Assembly (NCBI GenBank): GCA_947629525.1
Contig: CANREB010000009.1
Span: 1 to 64,000, forward strand
Direction of reading: 5' to 3'
Origin: an uncultured Lachnospiraceae bacterium
Lineage (GTDB): Bacteria; Bacillota; Clostridia; Lachnospirales; Lachnospiraceae
DNA length: 64,000 nt
Shown here: positions 61,436 through 64,000 of the stretch, piece after piece
Numbering within the stretch: the first letter of the stretch is position 1
Layout: each line of letters starts with the position of its first letter
The notes under the pieces: model-generated
The model's input: only the letters and a program-made list of their open reading frames with translations
Databases searched by the model: none
Told to the model about the DNA's origin: nothing
Position numbers and translations under genes: made by a program

Positions 61436-62620
61436 ATGTCAAGACGTGAGGAAAAAAGGAACCTTAATTCAATACCCGTAGGATCACTTGGCATCATTCC
61501 GATGCAAAGCTGTACGGAACTTGGAGACCGCGTTGACGAATATCTTGTAAAATGGAGAACCGAGCGCGAAAACGAGCACAAAGACTCGCTTGCCTTTTCG
61601 GGCTATCAGCGCGATTCATATATCTTAAAAACAAAAGTACCGCGTTTCGGCACGGGAGAGGCTAAGGGTATCATCCTTGAGTCTGTCCGCGGATATGATC
61701 TGTATATACTTGTCGATGTGACTAACTACAGTCTTTCATATTCACTGTGCGGTCACGAAAACCATATGTCGCCCGACGACCACTATCAGGATTTGAAACG
61801 CATCATTGCCGCGGTGGGAGGCAAAGCACGCCGTATAACGGTCATTATGCCGTTTCTGTATGAGAGCCGCCAGCATAAAAGAACAGCGCGTGAGTCGCTT
61901 GACTGTGCACTCGCATTACAGGAAATGGTCAGGATGGGCGTTGATAATTTTATTACATTTGACGCGCATGACCCAAGAGTGCAGAACGCTATCCCTCTCA
62001 ACGGTTTTGAAACGATACAGCCTACGTACCAGTTTATCAAGGGACTTTTAAATCATGTACCCGACCTTACCATCGACGCGGAGCATATGATGGTTGTAAG
62101 CCCGGATGAGGGTGGTATGAGCCGTGCCATATATATGGCTAACGTCATGGGTCTTGACATGGGTATGTTCTACAAAAGACGCGACTACACACGTATAGTA
62201 GACGGACGAAATCCAATAGTGGCGCATGAATTTCTTGGCAGCAATATAGCAGGCAAGGACATCATCATCGTTGACGATATGATCTCATCAGGGGACAGCG
62301 TGCTTGAAGTAGCCGCCGACTTAAAAAAGCGCAAAGCTAAACGCATTTTCATCGCGTCTACATTCGGTCTTTTCACCGGCGGATTAAAGAAATTTGACGA
62401 AGCGTTCAGAGATGGCACGATATACAGAATACTTACCACCAATCTTATATACCAGATGCCCGAACTGCTTAAGAAGGATTGGTATATAAGCTGCGATATG
62501 AGCAAATACATCGCATATATAATAGACACTCTCAACCACGATTCATCCATAAGCGATCTGCTCAATCCAAATGACAGGATACACAATATCATCCAAAGAT
62601 ATAAAGACGGAAAACTATAA
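61436..62620 (+). CDS. prs: Ribose-phosphate pyrophosphokinase, long divergent form
   Basis: Makes PRPP from ribose 5-phosphate and ATP for nucleotide, His and Trp synthesis. The PRPP loop is IIIVDDMISSGDSV, and other sites are DAHDPRVQNA and MVVSPDEGGMSRA. At 394 residues it is about 75 longer than canonical Prs, and the usual DLHxxQIQGFF and DDMxDTxGT motifs are altered, so it belongs to a divergent clostridial class. It is 10 bp after dnaI and shares its transcript. Confidence 0.9.
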   Translation: MSRREEKRNLNSIPVGSLGIIPMQSCTELGDRVDEYLVKWRTERENEHKDSLAFSGYQRDSYILKTKVPRFGTGEAKGIILESVRGYDLYILVDVTNYSLSYSLCGHENHMSPDDHYQDLKRIIAAVGGKARRITVIMPFLYESRQHKRTARESLDCALALQEMVRMGVDNFITFDAHDPRVQNAIPLNGFETIQPTYQFIKGLLNHVPDLTIDAEHMMVVSPDEGGMSRAIYMANVMGLDMGMFYKRRDYTRIVDGRNPIVAHEFLGSNIAGKDIIIVDDMISSGDSVLEVAADLKKRKAKRIFIASTFGLFTGGLKKFDEAFRDGTIYRILTTNLIYQMPELLKKDWYISCDMSKYIAYIIDTLNHDSSISDLLNPNDRIHNIIQRYKDGKL

Positions 62621-62634
62621 ATCCGTGCACATAC

Positions 62635-62662
62635 AAAGAGGCGCTCAGGGCGCCTCTTTTGT
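62635..62662. terminator. Terminator between prs and galE
   Basis: AAAGAGGCGC (62635-62644) pairs perfectly with GCGCCTCTTT (62650-62659); a T-rich tract follows on the plus strand. It serves prs and, less strongly, the convergent galE. Confidence 0.88.
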
Positions 62663-62678
62663 TTTCTTTTTTTCTGTT

Positions 62679-63695
62679 TCAGCCGTCATAACCGTTGGGG
62701 TTATTTGACTGCCATCTCCAGCTGTCCGCACACATATCCTTGATATCGTACTGCGCTGTCCATCCAAGCTCTTTTCTTGCCTTTGACGCGTCAGCATAGC
62801 AGGTTGCTATATCGCCCGCACGTCTCGGCTTGATCTCATAAGGTATCTTTACCCCTGTAGCTTCCTCAAAGTTTTTCACTATATCAAGCACGCTGTAGCC
62901 CTTACCCGTACCAAGGTTATAGATGCACAGCCCTGCTTTCTCTTCGATCTTCTTGAGCGCCTTGACATGACCTATCGCAAGGTCAACAACATGGATATAG
63001 TCTCTCACGCCTGTTCCGTCAGGTGTGTCATAATCATTACCGAATACCCCCAGCTTCTCAAGCTTGCCGACTGCTACCTGCGTTATATACGGCATAAGAT
63101 TGTTGGGAATGCCGTTAGGGTTCTCACCCATCGTACCGCTCTTATGCGCCCCTATCGGATTAAAGTAGCGCAGCAGGATAACATTCCACTCGGGATCAGC
63201 CTTCTGCATATCGGATAATATCTGCTCAAGCATGGATTTCGTCCAGCCATACGGGTTGGTGCACTGTCCTTTGGGGCACTCCTCCGTTATAGGTATGAAT
63301 GCCGGATCTCCGTAAACCGTCGCGGACGATGAAAAGATAATATTCTTGCAGTTATGCTTTCTCATAACATCTACAAGTGTAAGTGTCCCCGCGATATTAT
63401 TGTTATAATACTCCCACGGCTTGACAACAGATTCGCCTACAGCCTTAAGTCCCGCAAAATGTATGCAGGAATCTATCTTCTCTTTTGAAAAAATTTTCTC
63501 AAGCGCTTCTCTGTCAAGTATATCCGCCTTGTAAAAAGTGACCGGTTTCCCCGTTATCTTCTCTACGCGCTGAAGCGACTTAGCGCTCGCGTTTGACAGG
63601 TTATCGATCACAACCACGTCATATCCCGCATTCTGAAGTTCAACCACAGTATGGCTTCCTATAAAACCCGCGCCGCCTGTTACCAAAATTGCCAT
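62679..63695 (-). CDS. galE: UDP-glucose 4-epimerase
   Basis: Interconverts UDP-glucose and UDP-galactose, feeding galactose use and surface polysaccharide. The NAD-binding motif is [16 protein letters not shown], the catalytic Ser-Tyr-Lys set lies in SSSATVYG and [10 protein letters not shown], and [12 protein letters not shown] is conserved. Length 338 is standard. No gal or leloir partner genes are adjacent. The sequence upstream, to the window edge, holds a cluster of DnaA-box-like 9-mers. Confidence 0.96.
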   Translation of the reverse strand: MAILVTGGAGFIGSHTVVELQNAGYDVVVIDNLSNASAKSLQRVEKITGKPVTFYKADILDREALEKIFSKEKIDSCIHFAGLKAVGESVVKPWEYYNNNIAGTLTLVDVMRKHNCKNIIFSSSATVYGDPAFIPITEECPKGQCTNPYGWTKSMLEQILSDMQKADPEWNVILLRYFNPIGAHKSGTMGENPNGIPNNLMPYITQVAVGKLEKLGVFGNDYDTPDGTGVRDYIHVVDLAIGHVKALKKIEEKAGLCIYNLGTGKGYSVLDIVKNFEEATGVKIPYEIKPRRAGDIATCYADASKARKELGWTAQYDIKDMCADSWRWQSNNPNGYDG

Positions 63696-63783
63696 AGACC
63701 TTACCTCCGTTAAATCGTTATCATTTACATATCTATATCATATATCTTTTGGAAAAATAAAACAATAGTCAAATTCAAAAATC

Positions 63784-63954
63784 TGTGGATATTGTGAATA
63801 AAAGTGTGGATATTGTCTGACAATTTAAAGTTAGCGACATGTTATCCACACAGTGATTTCTGCCTTTAAAGTCCCTTGAAACAGGACTTTTTTTATTATG
63901 ACACCGCTGTCATTATCCACAATCGGTCTGCGCTCTGCCACGAGGTTTTCCACA
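63784..63954. promoter_or_regulatory. Second cluster of DnaA-box-like 9-mers, upstream of galE
   Basis: On the plus strand TTATCCACA is perfect at 63842-63850 and 63913-63921, with TTTTCCACA at 63946-63954. On the minus strand ATATCCACA lies at 63784-63792 and 63805-63813, with TTATTCACA at 63793-63801. Six sites in 171 bp, in both orientations and in AT-rich DNA, form a probable DnaA binding region. Nothing else is recognisable in the last 305 bases. Confidence 0.7.
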
Positions 63955-64000
63955 ATTTTTGCCGTGTTTTTTGAGGCGACAGATGTGTCACATGTAAAAA

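Overview
The window looks like a chromosomal piece of a spore-forming clostridium, most likely a member of the Lachnospiraceae. The evidence is the set of Firmicutes genes (spoVG, spoVT, a DnaD/DnaI primosome pair, ktrAB, an S-box riboswitch in front of metK), the paired glgC/glgD genes, and clostridial families of unknown function (DUF6033, FlxA-like, CD3324). Forty-seven of the 56 genes called lie on the minus strand. I found no rRNA, tRNA, CRISPR array or insertion sequence.

Region 1-20 kb is accessory in character. It opens with a truncated Rpn-type nuclease remnant and an AlbA_2/ATPase regulator whose consensus promoter is covered by a helically phased TTGAA array. Next comes a LytTR two-component system beside a three-gene operon of unknown function (348-aa protein, FlxA-like, DUF6033). 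Both promoters carry the same pair of GTTGTGAA direct repeats, so the system probably controls itself and its neighbours. Single genes follow: two methyltransferases, three GNATs, an AAA-ATPase/nuclease, an XRE membrane regulator, CD3324 and DUF1848. A tightly packed lipoprotein / secreted metalloprotein-like / GNAT / radical SAM operon ends the region.

Region 20-47 kb is mostly core: argF, a SleB-like hydrolase, proC, a TrmH-type rRNA methylase, ktrA, ktrB, pfkA, dnaE, a MntA/HepT toxin-antitoxin pair, metK with its riboswitch, murA, an M23 peptidase, a yceG-telA-antiporter operon, a flavin reductase, hemolysin III, a GGDEF protein and spoVT.

Region 46-64 kb holds mgtE, a HAD phosphatase, an unusual BrxD-like ATPase plus DUF4391-like pair, then mfd, pth, spoVG, glgD and glgC. 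Divergent to these are murC and the dnaD-dnaI-prs operon, and galE closes the window. The order spoVG-pth-mfd-spoVT with prs nearby recalls the block close to oriC in Bacillus subtilis. Two clusters of DnaA-box-like 9-mers (59067-59260 and 63784-63954) and the strong minus-strand bias agree with a replication origin lying beyond the right edge.
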